Source of the DNA: Acidianus sp. HS-5
Lineage (GTDB): Archaea > Thermoproteota > Thermoprotei_A > Sulfolobales > Sulfolobaceae
Assembly: GCF_021655615.1 (NCBI RefSeq)
Contig: NZ_AP025245.1
Coordinates: 806,001 to 870,000, forward strand
DNA: 64,000 bases
Direction of reading: 5' to 3'
The translations under genes and the position numbers were made by a program. Position 1 is the stretch's first letter. The number at the start of each line of letters is the position of its first letter. Below the pieces are notes generated by a model. The model saw only the letters and a program-made list of their open reading frames with translations. It made no database searches and was not told the DNA's origin. This document shows, one piece after another, positions 19,787 to 28,158 of this stretch.

Positions 19787-20902
19787 GTGCTTAGTATAAT
19801 CAGTAACAGAGGTACTGTAGAAGTAGATAAAAATGAGATTGTAGGCTTACTGGGTAAAAACGGAGCTGGAAAAACTACGTTAATAAAGTCAGTATTATGC
19901 GAATCTCAAAATCAAGTAATGATAGACGGAAGAGACTTCTGTGAGGATAGGGATTACAGTAAAATTTCTATCGTTCTGCAAGAGCCTTATTCCCAGATTT
20001 TAGCTGAAACTGCAAAAGAGGAGACTGAGCTTCTCTCTAGGTATCATAAAGTTAATGAGGAAATCGTTAAAAACATAATGGGAGAATACTATGATAAGAG
20101 ATTTCTTGAACTGTCTGACGGATATAAGAGGAGATTTGTAATTTCTACTACCTTAGCTTCCATGCCAGAATACGTTTTACTCGATGAGCCTTTTGCAAAT
20201 TTAGATAAGTATTCAAGTGATGAAGTAAAGAAAATAATTCCAAAAGGAAGTTTGATTACAGAACATAGAGTTAAAGAAATAAGGGATATTGTAGATAAAG
20301 TTTACATTCTAGAAGATAAGATTATGGGTGTAGATAAGGAAAAACTTTACGACGAGAATTTCCTAAAATTCCACGGACTGAGAGGATTTAAGCTCTCAAA
20401 GATTGAAAGCAGTCTGGGTAAGGAAATCCTTGATGTACGAACTCAAAAGGCTAGAATAAAAGTGAAGGAAAGCGAAGTCCTTTGCTTAATAGGAAGGAAC
20501 GGTGCGGGAAAGACTACTACTTTAAAACAATTAGTAGGTAAAGTCTATGTAATTTTTCAAAATCCAGATCTTCAATTCTTCTGCACTACGGTCAAGGAAG
20601 AAGTGAAGAATAGAGAGGAAGTCTTATCTCTTTTTAATTTAAAGGATAAAGAAGATAGAAGTCCTTACACTTTAAGCTACGGAGAAAAAATGAGGGTTTT
20701 AATTGCCTCAGCTTACGCGTCAGGAAGAAAAGTAATAGCTTTAGATGAACCTAGCGTAGGAATGGACGGAAACTCATTACTTTCATTTTATGAAATGATT
20801 AAACTTTTAAAAGAAGAAAAAAGAGGGATAATTATAGCTACTCACGATGAAGACATAATAAACATGTGCGATAGCATAATTAATTTGGACGAGAGCTTTT
20901 AA
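19787..20902 (+). CDS. Duplicated (fused) ECF-type ABC ATPase
   Basis: A 371-residue protein with two complete but short ABC ATPase domains. Domain 1 has Walker A GLLGKNGAGKTT (about 20-31), signature LELSDGYKRR (about 109) and Walker B YVLLDEPFANLD (about 128). Domain 2 has IGRNGAGKTT (about 237), signature TLSYGEKMR and VIALDEPSVGMD, followed by a switch histidine in ATHDEDI. Together they replace the separate EcfA and EcfA' subunits. The first domain also has EHRVKEI at its switch position. The start is GTG 19787, 43 nt after ecfT. The operon order S-T-A-A gives a complete importer. Confidence 0.8.
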   Translation: MLSIISNRGTVEVDKNEIVGLLGKNGAGKTTLIKSVLCESQNQVMIDGRDFCEDRDYSKISIVLQEPYSQILAETAKEETELLSRYHKVNEEIVKNIMGEYYDKRFLELSDGYKRRFVISTTLASMPEYVLLDEPFANLDKYSSDEVKKIIPKGSLITEHRVKEIRDIVDKVYILEDKIMGVDKEKLYDENFLKFHGLRGFKLSKIESSLGKEILDVRTQKARIKVKESEVLCLIGRNGAGKTTTLKQLVGKVYVIFQNPDLQFFCTTVKEEVKNREEVLSLFNLKDKEDRSPYTLSYGEKMRVLIASAYASGRKVIALDEPSVGMDGNSLLSFYEMIKLLKEEKRGIIIATHDEDIINMCDSIINLDESF

Positions 20903-20926
20903 TTACTTCTTGCAAATTCTATTCAC

Positions 20927-21349
20927 GTGAATAAGACAATAGGTAGAAACGCGGAAAGAGAACTGGTCAAGCTTCTCAGGGGATACGGTTTTAACGCAGT
21001 AAGAATACCTACCTCGAATTCTTCACCTAATCCTTTGCCTGATGTGTTTGCAACTAGAGGTTGCATTTTACTCTCAATAGAAGTAAAGAGCACTTGGCAG
21101 AGGAAAGTTAAAGTCGAAGAAATACAAGTTAGGAAAATCCTAGACTTCCTAAAAATGTTTCCAATGGAAGGTAAGGCATTAATAATTGTTAAATTCAAAG
21201 GAGGAAAAGGATGGAGAGTAAAGGAAGTTAATGAGAAGAAAGATGAGGAAGTTAATGAGGAAAATTCTATTCCTTTAGAGGACTTCTTACTTAGCTTACA
21301 GAATAATTTATTGCAATCATCAAGTCAGCATCCTTATCAAATTCCCTGA
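20927..21349 (+). CDS. hje: Holliday junction endonuclease Hje
   Basis: A 140-residue archaeal junction resolvase of the restriction-endonuclease fold. Active-site residues are E10 in NAERELV, D39 in NPLPDVF, and E52 and K54 in LSIEVKST. The loop around RIPTSNSSPN (27-36), including the conserved serine, corresponds closely to S. solfataricus Hje rather than Hjc, as far as I recall those sequences. It cuts four-way DNA junctions during recombination and fork repair. The start is GTG 20927, 24 nt after the ABC ATPase gene. The last 59 nt overlap a convergent regulator gene, so the C-terminal tail may be lineage-specific. Confidence 0.85.
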   Translation: MNKTIGRNAERELVKLLRGYGFNAVRIPTSNSSPNPLPDVFATRGCILLSIEVKSTWQRKVKVEEIQVRKILDFLKMFPMEGKALIIVKFKGGKGWRVKEVNEKKDEEVNEENSIPLEDFLLSLQNNLLQSSSQHPYQIP

Positions 21350-22058
21350 ATTTGAAGAACTCCTCTTTTACTTCCTGTAAGGAATCTCCCACATTAACGA
21401 ATATTCCAGAATTATCGTCACTTATTTCCCTAAACATTTGCTTAGCAAAGAATTTTCTCCCGACCTCTACGTTATGAGTAAAAACTGCATACATAATTAA
21501 ATCGAGCTTAGTCAAGTCTACCTCTGGAATTAACCTAATGAAATTCCTTGAATACAAATACCTTATATGTCTCCTAATAGTCTTTGAGGAAACTTTCATC
21601 CTATCTGCTAAATACATACTGTCTAGAGTGGGCTCTTCCTTTATTATCGAAACCAACTTAAGGTCAAAATTTGAAGGAACATACAGCTCTTGTTTGGGTA
21701 CGTAAATCATTTTGGGGTATCCTAAGTTCTCGCTCATGTCATCAATTCTCTTCTTTAGATCATCTAAACTATTACCTTCAATTTCATAAATGTTTGTTTC
21801 CTCTAAGCAATTGACCTTAAAAACATACTCTCCATCCCAGTCCTTTTGATTTTTGAAAGCGACATATGCATGATATTTTCCGTAAAAGTTTGGGTTCACG
21901 TATAGTGATACCCTCTTTATTACCTTATCTTGAATTAATTTGTCTACTCTGTAGTTAACTGCTGGAGAAGAAATACCTATCATTTTAGCTATTGACCTTT
22001 GAGACGTTCTATAGTCCTTTAACAGATAGAACAAGATTTTCTTGTTTATTTGATCCAT
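21291..22058 (-). CDS. Lrp/AsnC-type transcriptional regulator with two winged-helix units
   Basis: A 255-residue protein. Residues 1-55 are a winged helix of the Lrp/AsnC type (DQINKKILFYLLKDYRTSQRS, then GISSPAVNYRVDKLI as recognition helix). A second helix-turn-helix occurs near residues 140-175 (DRMKVSSKTIRRHIRYLYS). The intervening region may bind a ligand but lacks a clear RAM domain. It is transcribed away from the zinc-ribbon gene, with 123 nt between the two starts. The target is unknown. Its 3' end overlaps hje by 59 nt on the opposite strand. Confidence 0.7.
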   Translation of the reverse strand: MDQINKKILFYLLKDYRTSQRSIAKMIGISSPAVNYRVDKLIQDKVIKRVSLYVNPNFYGKYHAYVAFKNQKDWDGEYVFKVNCLEETNIYEIEGNSLDDLKKRIDDMSENLGYPKMIYVPKQELYVPSNFDLKLVSIIKEEPTLDSMYLADRMKVSSKTIRRHIRYLYSRNFIRLIPEVDLTKLDLIMYAVFTHNVEVGRKFFAKQMFREISDDNSGIFVNVGDSLQEVKEEFFKFREFDKDADLMIAINYSVS

Positions 22059-22151
22059 ACTTTAATATAGTACTCATTAAATATACGCTTTCGTTAGAAG
22101 ATTTTTTATAAAAATTCCCCAATTTTTCTCAGGTAACATTACGGAAAAATC

Positions 22152-22158
22152 CTTATAA
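22152..22158 (+). promoter_or_regulatory. Candidate TATA box of the zinc-ribbon gene
   Basis: CTTATAA, preceded by AAAAATC (BRE-like purine-rich flank), lies about 27 nt before the ATG at 22182, suggesting a leaderless start. Confidence 0.45.
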
Positions 22159-22181
22159 CGAAAAAGGCAAAGCCTTAAACC

Positions 22182-22358
22182 ATGGCAAGAAAAATGTGTC
22201 CAATATGTAAAAAGGTTGTTGAAGAGAAGATCATAAAAGAAGGAGATGTAATATCAAAAGTCTGCCCAGAGTGCGGATATGTCTTTATTTCCTACCAGAA
22301 AGGTAAGGGAGTTTTAGTACTTAATAACATCAAATTATCCGAAACTCGAACTGTTTAA
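22182..22358 (+). CDS. 58-residue zinc-ribbon protein
   Basis: A short gene read by hand: ATG 22182 to TAA 22358. The protein has CPIC at 6-9 and CPEC at 28-31 (counting from MARKMCPIC), the four cysteines of a small zinc ribbon, followed by a basic strand-rich tail. A well-placed TATA box supports expression. It sits 30 nt upstream of leuC. Such mini-ribbons occur in archaeal transcription or translation factors, but the function is unknown. It could belong to the leuCD unit. Confidence 0.65.
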   Translation: MARKMCPICKKVVEEKIIKEGDVISKVCPECGYVFISYQKGKGVLVLNNIKLSETRTV

Positions 22359-22388
22359 TAATTAAAACTTATTTTCCTCTTCACTCTA

Positions 22389-23645
22389 TTGGAAACTATG
22401 CCTCAAACTCTTACAGAGAAAATTCTTAGTAGAGCTTCAGGAAAAGAAGTTTCTCCAGGAGATGTAGTAGAAGCAAAGACGGATATTGTAGCCTTCCATG
22501 ACTTAACAGGGTACCACGTAATAGAAGTAATGGAAAAAGCTGGAATAGAAAAAATATTCGATAAGAGCAAAATAGTAGTAGCCTTCGACCATTTAGCGCC
22601 TCCTCCTGATATAAGGAGTGCCGAAATACAAGGTATAATAAGGAAATTCGTAAAGAAGACAGGGTTACCAAACTTCCACGACATCAACTTCGGAATAATG
22701 CATGAAGTTTTACTGGAAAAATATGCATTACCAGGTCAAGTTATAGTCGCGGCAGACAGCCACACAACAACTTCAGGAGCAGTAGGAGCTTTTGCTCAAG
22801 GTATGGGTGCATCAGACATTGCGGCAGCAGTGATAACAGGGAAAACTTGGCTAGTTGTTCCTACACCTTTTAAGGTTGAGTTAAAAGGATCACCGGGAAA
22901 GTGGATTACGGGAAAAGACGTTGCATTGAAATTATTGCAGGAATTTAAGGCAGACTACTTTAACGGAATGTCTATAGAAGTTTATGTAGATAATCCCTCT
23001 GCATTTCCCATGGATTACAGGGCAACAGTATCAAACATGGGAATAGAAATGAACGCTGACGCATTAATGTTCATCCCAGACGAGGAGACGGTAAATTACA
23101 TAAAGAATATGAGAGAACAAGAGCCTGCATTAATTACTCCAGATAAGGAAGCAAAGTACTCTGATGAGTACACAATAGAGTTGAATAAACTAGAACCACT
23201 AGTTGCTGCACCTTACAGTGTAGACAACGTGAAAGCAGTTACAGAAGTTGAAGGAAAAGAAGTAGATCAAGTATTCATAGGCTCATGCACTAACGGAAGG
23301 CTAAGCGATATAGAGATTGCGGCAAAAATTCTGAAAGGGAAGAAAGTAAAAACTAGGTGTATAGCAATTCCAGCATCTTATGAAATGTTCAAGAGGGCAA
23401 TGAACTTAGGTTATATAGAGACCTTGGTAAATGCTGGTTGTATAGTAACTTACGGAACTTGTGGACCTTGCTTAGGAGGTCACTTCGGAGTTGCAGGCCC
23501 AGGAGAGACGATTGTCTCTACAAGTAATAGAAATTTCAGAGGGAGAATGGGTAGTAATGACTCTCAAGTTTATTTAGCAAACCCAGCAGTTGCAGCTATA
23601 ACTGCAGCCGAAGGAAAAATAACTGACCCGAGGTCGATAGCATGA
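22389..23645 (+). CDS. leuC: 3-isopropylmalate dehydratase-type aconitase family, large subunit
   Basis: A 418-residue aconitase-family protein of the archaeal LeuC/HacA class. It carries the iron-sulfur ligands: one cysteine in GSCTNGR near 298 and two in CGPCLG near 357-362, plus HDLTGYHVIEVM and DSHTTTSGAVGAFAQGMG blocks of the active site. With the small subunit it isomerises 2- to 3-isopropylmalate in leucine synthesis. Archaeal enzymes may also act on citramalate or homocitrate, so the pathway is not certain. The start is drawn at TTG 22389; ATG 22398 three codons later is equally plausible. It overlaps leuD by 4 nt. Confidence 0.85.
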   Translation: METMPQTLTEKILSRASGKEVSPGDVVEAKTDIVAFHDLTGYHVIEVMEKAGIEKIFDKSKIVVAFDHLAPPPDIRSAEIQGIIRKFVKKTGLPNFHDINFGIMHEVLLEKYALPGQVIVAADSHTTTSGAVGAFAQGMGASDIAAAVITGKTWLVVPTPFKVELKGSPGKWITGKDVALKLLQEFKADYFNGMSIEVYVDNPSAFPMDYRATVSNMGIEMNADALMFIPDEETVNYIKNMREQEPALITPDKEAKYSDEYTIELNKLEPLVAAPYSVDNVKAVTEVEGKEVDQVFIGSCTNGRLSDIEIAAKILKGKKVKTRCIAIPASYEMFKRAMNLGYIETLVNAGCIVTYGTCGPCLGGHFGVAGPGETIVSTSNRNFRGRMGSNDSQVYLANPAVAAITAAEGKITDPRSIA

Positions 23646-24127
23646 TAGTTGAAGGAAAAGTTATGAAATTCGGAGATAAGATTGATACAGACGTTATAAT
23701 CCCTGCTAGATACCTAAAGTACACGGATCCACAGTATTTAGCTCAACATGCGATGGAGCCCTTAGATCCTGAGTTTTACAAGAAAGCCTCTGCAGGAGTA
23801 GTAATAGTTGCAGGAAAAGTTTTCGGAATGGGTTCATCCAGAGAACAAGCAGCAATAGCATTAAAGGGAGCGGGAGTTAAGGCAATAATAGCTGAGAGCT
23901 TTGCCAGAATATTTTACAGGAATGCAATAAATAACGGTTTACCTGTCATTACGTTAAAAGACGCACCGAAGCTGATAGACGAAGGTGAAATAGTGAAAAT
24001 AAACGTTGAGACTGGAGAAATAGAAGTAAACGGAAGAAAATACCAAGGTAAGGGAATAAGTGGAATGGCTTTAGAAATTCTAAAATCAGGAGGAATAATG
24101 GAGTACTTAAAGGCGGGGAGTTTCTAA
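23642..24127 (+). CDS. leuD: 3-isopropylmalate dehydratase-type small subunit
   Basis: A 161-residue swivel domain of the aconitase family. Key blocks are KIDTDVIIPARYLKY near the N-terminus, GMGSSREQAA around residue 62-71 and AESFARIFYRNAINNGLPV, all typical of archaeal LeuD. ATG 23642 lies inside the leuC stop (ATGA overlap), so synthesis is coupled. The stop is interlocked with the stop of the convergent nitroreductase gene. Confidence 0.87.
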   Translation: MIVEGKVMKFGDKIDTDVIIPARYLKYTDPQYLAQHAMEPLDPEFYKKASAGVVIVAGKVFGMGSSREQAAIALKGAGVKAIIAESFARIFYRNAINNGLPVITLKDAPKLIDEGEIVKINVETGEIEVNGRKYQGKGISGMALEILKSGGIMEYLKAGSF

Positions 24128-24781
24128 ATCCTTGCTGAGTTCAATTTTTCCGCAAATTTTTCGTTAGGTTTATTTCCCCATTTATTATCAAAGACGACCT
24201 CCGATAAAGGTAACCTGAAATTCCAACCTTTTTCCTCAAGTTCCGGCTTTTCTGGAAATCTTGTTACGTAACCTAATGCTAAGTATGCTATAAATTCAAC
24301 CTCTGGAGGTATTCCTAGTATTTCTTTTATCTTATTCTTGTCAAGAAAGCTTACCCATCCCATTCCTAAATTTTCTGCCCTTGCGGCTAACCAAAGGTTT
24401 TCTATCGCTAAAACCGTACTGTAATTACATGTTTCCGGCATAGTTATTCTTCCCAGGACGTGAGGACCGAACCTTGAAGGGTCACAAGTAACTGCAATAT
24501 TTACTGGAGCCTCCATTATTCCTTCTATCTTAATAGTGTCGAAGAGCTTCCTCATCAAGGAGTTCTCTATACCTTTCCCTCTGCCTTTCAGCTTCTTCCT
24601 TAACTTTTCTTTTTATATTCTCATCTTTAATTATGATAAAATTCCAAGGCTGAGAATAGCCTACAGAAGGACCTAAATGTGCTGCCAACAGTATCTTAGC
24701 TAAAACCTCGTCTGGTATTGAATCCGGTTTAAAGTAACTCCTTATGTCTCTTCTGCCTTTAATTGCCTCATAGATATCCAT
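24124..24781 (-). pseudogene. BluB/nitroreductase-family flavoprotein, interrupted by a frameshift
   Basis: Two adjacent frames together encode one nitroreductase-family protein of about 220 residues. The first, 24781-24530 (83 codons), has the FMN-binding start YEAIKGRRDIRSYF and GPSVGYSQPWNFI. The second, 24558-24124 (144 codons, TTG or ATG start), has APVNIAVTCDPSRFGP and LAARAENLGMGWVSF. The join falls around 24545-24560, where RERYRELLDEEA should run straight into RKLFDTIKIEGI. A single-base slip explains the break. GPSVGYSQPW and GMGWVS are typical of BluB-type enzymes (flavin destruction for dimethylbenzimidazole) and relatives. It may be a real mutation, a sequencing error or programmed frameshifting. 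The stop interlocks with that of leuD. Confidence 0.75.
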
Positions 24782-24811
24782 ATGGTTAGCTTAACCAGAA
24801 GGTTAAAAATT

Positions 24812-25141
24812 TTAATGAAAATGAAGAATTTCCTCTATTCTTTTAACATCTTTTACAAAAATTCTTACTTCATTCTCGTTCATGATATAGTTGTGGAAGC
24901 AATCTACGTGTAACTTCCAAGCAGATCTCCATACATCTCTTAAACAAGGAAATTTTTTAGACTGCTTAAATAAGTCTTTTGAATCCCATCTTTGTAAGTT
25001 AAGTTTAGATAGATATTTTACAAGATCCTCTGCGGCTTTATAATATTTCTCACAAGCTTGAACAACATCACCCTTCTCCAAAAGATCATCAGCCTCTTCC
25101 AAGTATTTAAGAATCATTTCTTTTGTCGGCGAGATATACAA
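24812..25141 (-). CDS. PaREP1-family helical protein, downstream copy
   Basis: A 109-residue protein of the PaREP1 family, HEPN-like helical proteins common in crenarchaea. The core YLEEADDLLEKGDVVQACEK (from about residue 14) is nearly identical to that of the upstream paralog; the C-terminal part differs. The start may be the internal methionine at residue 9. The gene overlaps the upstream copy by 35 nt. Function unknown; some relatives form toxin-antitoxin-like or nucleotide-linked systems. Confidence 0.65.
   Translation of the reverse strand: MYISPTKEMILKYLEEADDLLEKGDVVQACEKYYKAAEDLVKYLSKLNLQRWDSKDLFKQSKKFPCLRDVWRSAWKLHVDCFHNYIMNENEVRIFVKDVKRIEEILHFH
25035..25105 (-). repeat. 71-nt direct repeat inside PaREP1 gene, copy 1
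   Basis: It matches 25354-25424 at 69 of 71 positions by eye, while the rest of the two genes differs strongly. It encodes the end of LEEADDLLEKGDVVQACEKYYKAA. Confidence 0.7.
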
Positions 25142-25457
25142 TGTTTTTCACATCTTTCATATATTCCTCTACAAGCTCTTTATCCATGTATTCTCTAGCA
25201 GTTAGGAACATTATTGCAGTAGCCCAATACTTTACTATTTCCTCACCTAAAAACTTGGAAAGTAAATAAACAGCATTCTCTAATGATACAGGATCTCTAT
25301 TTTTTATTTCAATTTTATATCCATAAGAAAGTATAATTATTGCTTCTTCAGCTGCTTTATAATACTTCTCACAAGCTTGAACAACATCACCCTTCTCCAA
25401 AAGATCACCAGCCTCTTCCAAGTAAACATCTGCAGAAGTCTTAGGTTTTAGCATCAA
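25107..25457 (-). CDS. PaREP1-family helical protein, upstream copy
   Basis: A 116-residue PaREP1-type protein. It shares YLEEAGDLLEKGDVVQACEK and EKYYKAAEEA with the next gene, then diverges (LSYGYKIEIKNRDPVSLENA). The pair probably arose by tandem duplication and has kept a nearly identical 71-nt DNA segment. No catalytic residues can be proposed. Confidence 0.65.
   Translation of the reverse strand: MMLKPKTSADVYLEEAGDLLEKGDVVQACEKYYKAAEEAIIILSYGYKIEIKNRDPVSLENAVYLLSKFLGEEIVKYWATAIMFLTAREYMDKELVEEYMKDVKNIVYLADKRNDS
25354..25424 (-). repeat. 71-nt direct repeat inside PaREP1 gene, copy 2
   Basis: The second copy of the segment at 25035-25105, two mismatches, 319 nt away in the same orientation. 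Much higher identity than the flanks suggests recent gene conversion or strong selection on this segment. Confidence 0.7.
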
Positions 25458-25493
25458 TATTAAATTACCTCTGGAGTTAAAAGGAATTCTATA

Positions 25494-25874
25494 CTATATC
25501 TTACAGTCAGCAAGTCTCCTAATTACTTCTTCCACAGTTATACAAAATAAGTGAGTAAAAGACTCTTTATCATCTGTATTACCAAAGCCTCCTATCCCTG
25601 GAAGATATGCAAGTGTTCTCACTATCTCTTTCTCAGGAATAGGTAAAATTAGAACACCTAGAGGAGTACACGTAGACGAAAGATAATCAACATGCCAGTG
25701 CTTTTTCTCCTTCTTTTCTGACATATGCCTTGATATCCTCTTATCGCAATGAACTCCGCAAGATCCTACGTATGCATAATACCCCTTCTTTAGTCTAAAT
25801 TCCTTTTTTCCTACCTCAAGATTTACGTCATCTTGACAGTAAAAGAATGCCACATAACCTTTATACTTTCCCAC
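25494..25874 (-). CDS. DUF123 (GIY-YIG-related) protein
   Basis: A 126-residue protein of the DUF123 family. KGYYAYVGSC around 29-38 corresponds to the GIY-YIG-like strand pair, followed by RISRHMSEKKEKKHWHVDYL around 47-66 with the conserved Arg/His/Trp-His-x-Asp-Tyr pattern. The domain occurs alone or fused to endonuclease III in archaea, so a DNA-related role is likely, though no activity is established. It is divergent from the following small gene, whose ATG lies 14 nt away. Confidence 0.75.
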   Translation of the reverse strand: MGKYKGYVAFFYCQDDVNLEVGKKEFRLKKGYYAYVGSCGVHCDKRISRHMSEKKEKKHWHVDYLSSTCTPLGVLILPIPEKEIVRTLAYLPGIGGFGNTDDKESFTHLFCITVEEVIRRLADCKI

Positions 25875-25887
25875 ATAATGTCAATTT

Positions 25888-26223
25888 ATGAAAAGAGTTT
25901 TAAGAATTCCTAGGTTTACAAAAGACGGAAAACCTAAAACCCTTGAATTGCTAGTAGACTCTGCTTCAATTAACGATAAAGGATTTGCACAAGAGGCTAA
26001 ATTTCTCCTAGTAATAGGAGACGGAAACAATAGAGTAGCCTTTCAGTTGTCTACTGCTGAAGCTTCCTTACTTTATCATAGGTTGAGATATGCGTTAGAT
26101 GAAGCTTCAAAAGAGTATATAGAAATGGAGGAGAAAAGCAAGAAGAATTACGTAGAAAAGAAAAGTGGAGGAAGTAAAAAATCGGAAGAAGAAGATTTCT
26201 CTGATTTAATGGACGAAGAGTAA
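25888..26223 (+). CDS. Conserved small protein with acidic tail, unknown function
   Basis: A 111-residue soluble protein. The first 80 residues alternate strands and helices (RVLRIPRFTKDGKPKTLELL, KFLLVIGDGNNRVAFQLS). The tail is a charged Lys/Ser/Glu linker ending in DLMDEE. Acidic C-terminal tips are seen on single-stranded DNA-binding proteins, but no OB fold can be shown here. It is divergent from the DUF123 gene and convergent with the PNGase-like gene. Confidence 0.55.
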   Translation: MKRVLRIPRFTKDGKPKTLELLVDSASINDKGFAQEAKFLLVIGDGNNRVAFQLSTAEASLLYHRLRYALDEASKEYIEMEEKSKKNYVEKKSGGSKKSEEEDFSDLMDEE

Positions 26224-26262
26224 GAAAATAGGTAAAAAATCAATTTAAAAAATAAATTAACT

Positions 26263-28158
26263 TTAAATCCTTTCTAATATCTTGTAGGTTACTAATCTTA
26301 ATACGTTCATAATTACTTGGGATGAAGGAGGATCTGTCGGGTCAATACTGCTAAATGATTGCTTAACGTAAACATAGTAGCCGTTAAGATTTACAGTACT
26401 GTTCTGTAGTCCTTCAGCAGAGAAACTCTCTTCAAATCCTTTACCGTTGACGAGCCAGATTGAAGTTAAGTTCTTTGTGCTCATCTCATAGTTTGAAGTT
26501 AGTGAAACTAAGACAGCTCCTCCATAACTGTTTATAACCTCAATAACCCCGCCAAACCCTCCTATGCTATACAGACTTTCTGTAGTATTAACTTCATGGC
26601 AATAATCTCCGAAAGTCCACTTCATGTAATAATCTAGTCCTAACGATATTGTTCCATTCTGTTCGTAGGATAAATTAAATGGAATAACATGAGGATTAGT
26701 AATTGGTACTTCAATGAAATCATAATTTAGAGTAATTGGATAGTTAACGTTATAACATAGTGTAGCATTGTACATTCCACTTTCTACGGCTTTTTCATTG
26801 AACTTCTCGTCTAGGATTGCTTGCTCATAAATGGAACTTAACTTCTGTCTTGCACAATATACTCCCTTTTGAATTACTTGAGAGTTTTCAATACCGTATT
26901 CAAACTTTAATTGAGCTGCATAGTCTAAATAGTAGTGTCCATTCTCCAAGTAACATTCCCCGAAGAATGCCGAGAAGAACATTGGGCCGGAATCCATGAA
27001 CTCGTGTTTTACTACTGTCATCTTTCCACAGATTAACGGATTGCTCTCGTTTACCCACAGCATTATAACTCCCGCAATATCCCAATCGTGGGCCATTGAA
27101 TGTGTTATTTGGTATGCTGTAAATAAGTTATAAACACAGACTGTTATGTTAGCCTCGTCACCTAAAGCCAGAAACGGCGTTAGGTCAATTATATAAGGTG
27201 AATGGAAAGATAACGTATTTATTGAAGTTAATGGCTTCCAATAGAATAAATCTATTCCCCCAGTATATATAGTCTCGTAAGGATTTACTACTCCTGCCAA
27301 CATGTTATCATAGTAAACTTGAATAGGTCTAGTTGCGGGTTCACATGTATACCAGAACTCGTCATCTCCTCCTCCTTTTTCGTAAATTAATCCCATCATC
27401 CTGTAAGTCCCGTTAGGTATCTGAATTTCTTGAGTCCTAGAAGGCATCCCTGGATTAAGTATAACATAAGAGTAATTATAGCAAATATGCTCACAACTTG
27501 CATTCACGAATATTGGTATGAACCCATTAGGTAATCCCTGCGGCTTCTGTCCAGGATATAAGTACAGCGTTACATTCATTTCGTATAGACCAGTAATTCC
27601 TACCTTTGCGTCGTAATAATTCTGTATTACAAGTTCGAAAGTTACGTTACCTTGTAATAAGTTCTCGAATAGAGTAACATCAGCTTCAGATGTTGAATTA
27701 TTAATTTCTTGAGTGGATCCCCAGAATAACGGTATGCCATTAGCGTAAATGTAAGCACATCTATCATATTGAGTACCGTTAAATTCTCTTATTGTAACAT
27801 TAAGTATTTCTAAACTGTAATTTCCAGGTGGTATGTAAGCTCTTACGTAATATGGCTTAAGTCCGGTATCGTTAAATATTAGATCATTAGCTATTGTTAC
27901 AGTTACTGGAGTCACGTTAGGAGGTACTATATGATAAGCCTCAAAAGAGTAGAAAGCCGGATCCTCTGTAAAAGGAGTTAATGAACTTGCTACTGTCAGA
28001 TTTAAAGGTGACATTGGTCTATAGAGTTCCCTATTGTTAGCTGTAGTATACGGACTATTATCGTATGCTATACTTGGAGTTACTAACGAGAGTACAAGAA
28101 CAAAAAATACGAAGGAGGAAATTATTAATGAAATTAAACCTTTATTCACGTTTACCAC
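26263..28158 (-). CDS. Secreted peptide:N-glycosidase A (PNGase A)-like glycoamidase
   Basis: A 631-residue secreted protein with a signal peptide (residues 8-31). It shows the plant/fungal PNGase A pattern: GTYRMMGLIYEKGGGDDEFW, then DNMLAGVVNPYETIYTGGID, YWKPL and SPYIIDLTPFLALGDEANIT, in that order around 250-350. PNGase A removes whole N-glycans from asparagine at acidic pH, which fits an acidophile's exterior. The gene directly follows the S53 protease gene and overlaps it by 17 nt, so both should be made together and exported. It has many N-glycosylation sites and no C-terminal anchor, so it is probably released. Confidence 0.8.
   Translation of the reverse strand: MVNVNKGLISLIISSFVFFVLVLSLVTPSIAYDNSPYTTANNRELYRPMSPLNLTVASSLTPFTEDPAFYSFEAYHIVPPNVTPVTVTIANDLIFNDTGLKPYYVRAYIPPGNYSLEILNVTIREFNGTQYDRCAYIYANGIPLFWGSTQEINNSTSEADVTLFENLLQGNVTFELVIQNYYDAKVGITGLYEMNVTLYLYPGQKPQGLPNGFIPIFVNASCEHICYNYSYVILNPGMPSRTQEIQIPNGTYRMMGLIYEKGGGDDEFWYTCEPATRPIQVYYDNMLAGVVNPYETIYTGGIDLFYWKPLTSINTLSFHSPYIIDLTPFLALGDEANITVCVYNLFTAYQITHSMAHDWDIAGVIMLWVNESNPLICGKMTVVKHEFMDSGPMFFSAFFGECYLENGHYYLDYAAQLKFEYGIENSQVIQKGVYCARQKLSSIYEQAILDEKFNEKAVESGMYNATLCYNVNYPITLNYDFIEVPITNPHVIPFNLSYEQNGTISLGLDYYMKWTFGDYCHEVNTTESLYSIGGFGGVIEVINSYGGAVLVSLTSNYEMSTKNLTSIWLVNGKGFEESFSAEGLQNSTVNLNGYYVYVKQSFSSIDPTDPPSSQVIMNVLRLVTYKILERI

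Noticed and set aside
20921..20932. Perfect 12-nt palindrome ATTCACGTGAAT at the start of hje
   Set aside because: It includes the GTG start codon itself; twelve bases are expected by chance a few times in a window of this size.
26900..27085. Open frames on either strand inside the PNGase-like gene
   Set aside because: No ribosome site or protein-like composition; the PNGase frame explains the sequence fully.
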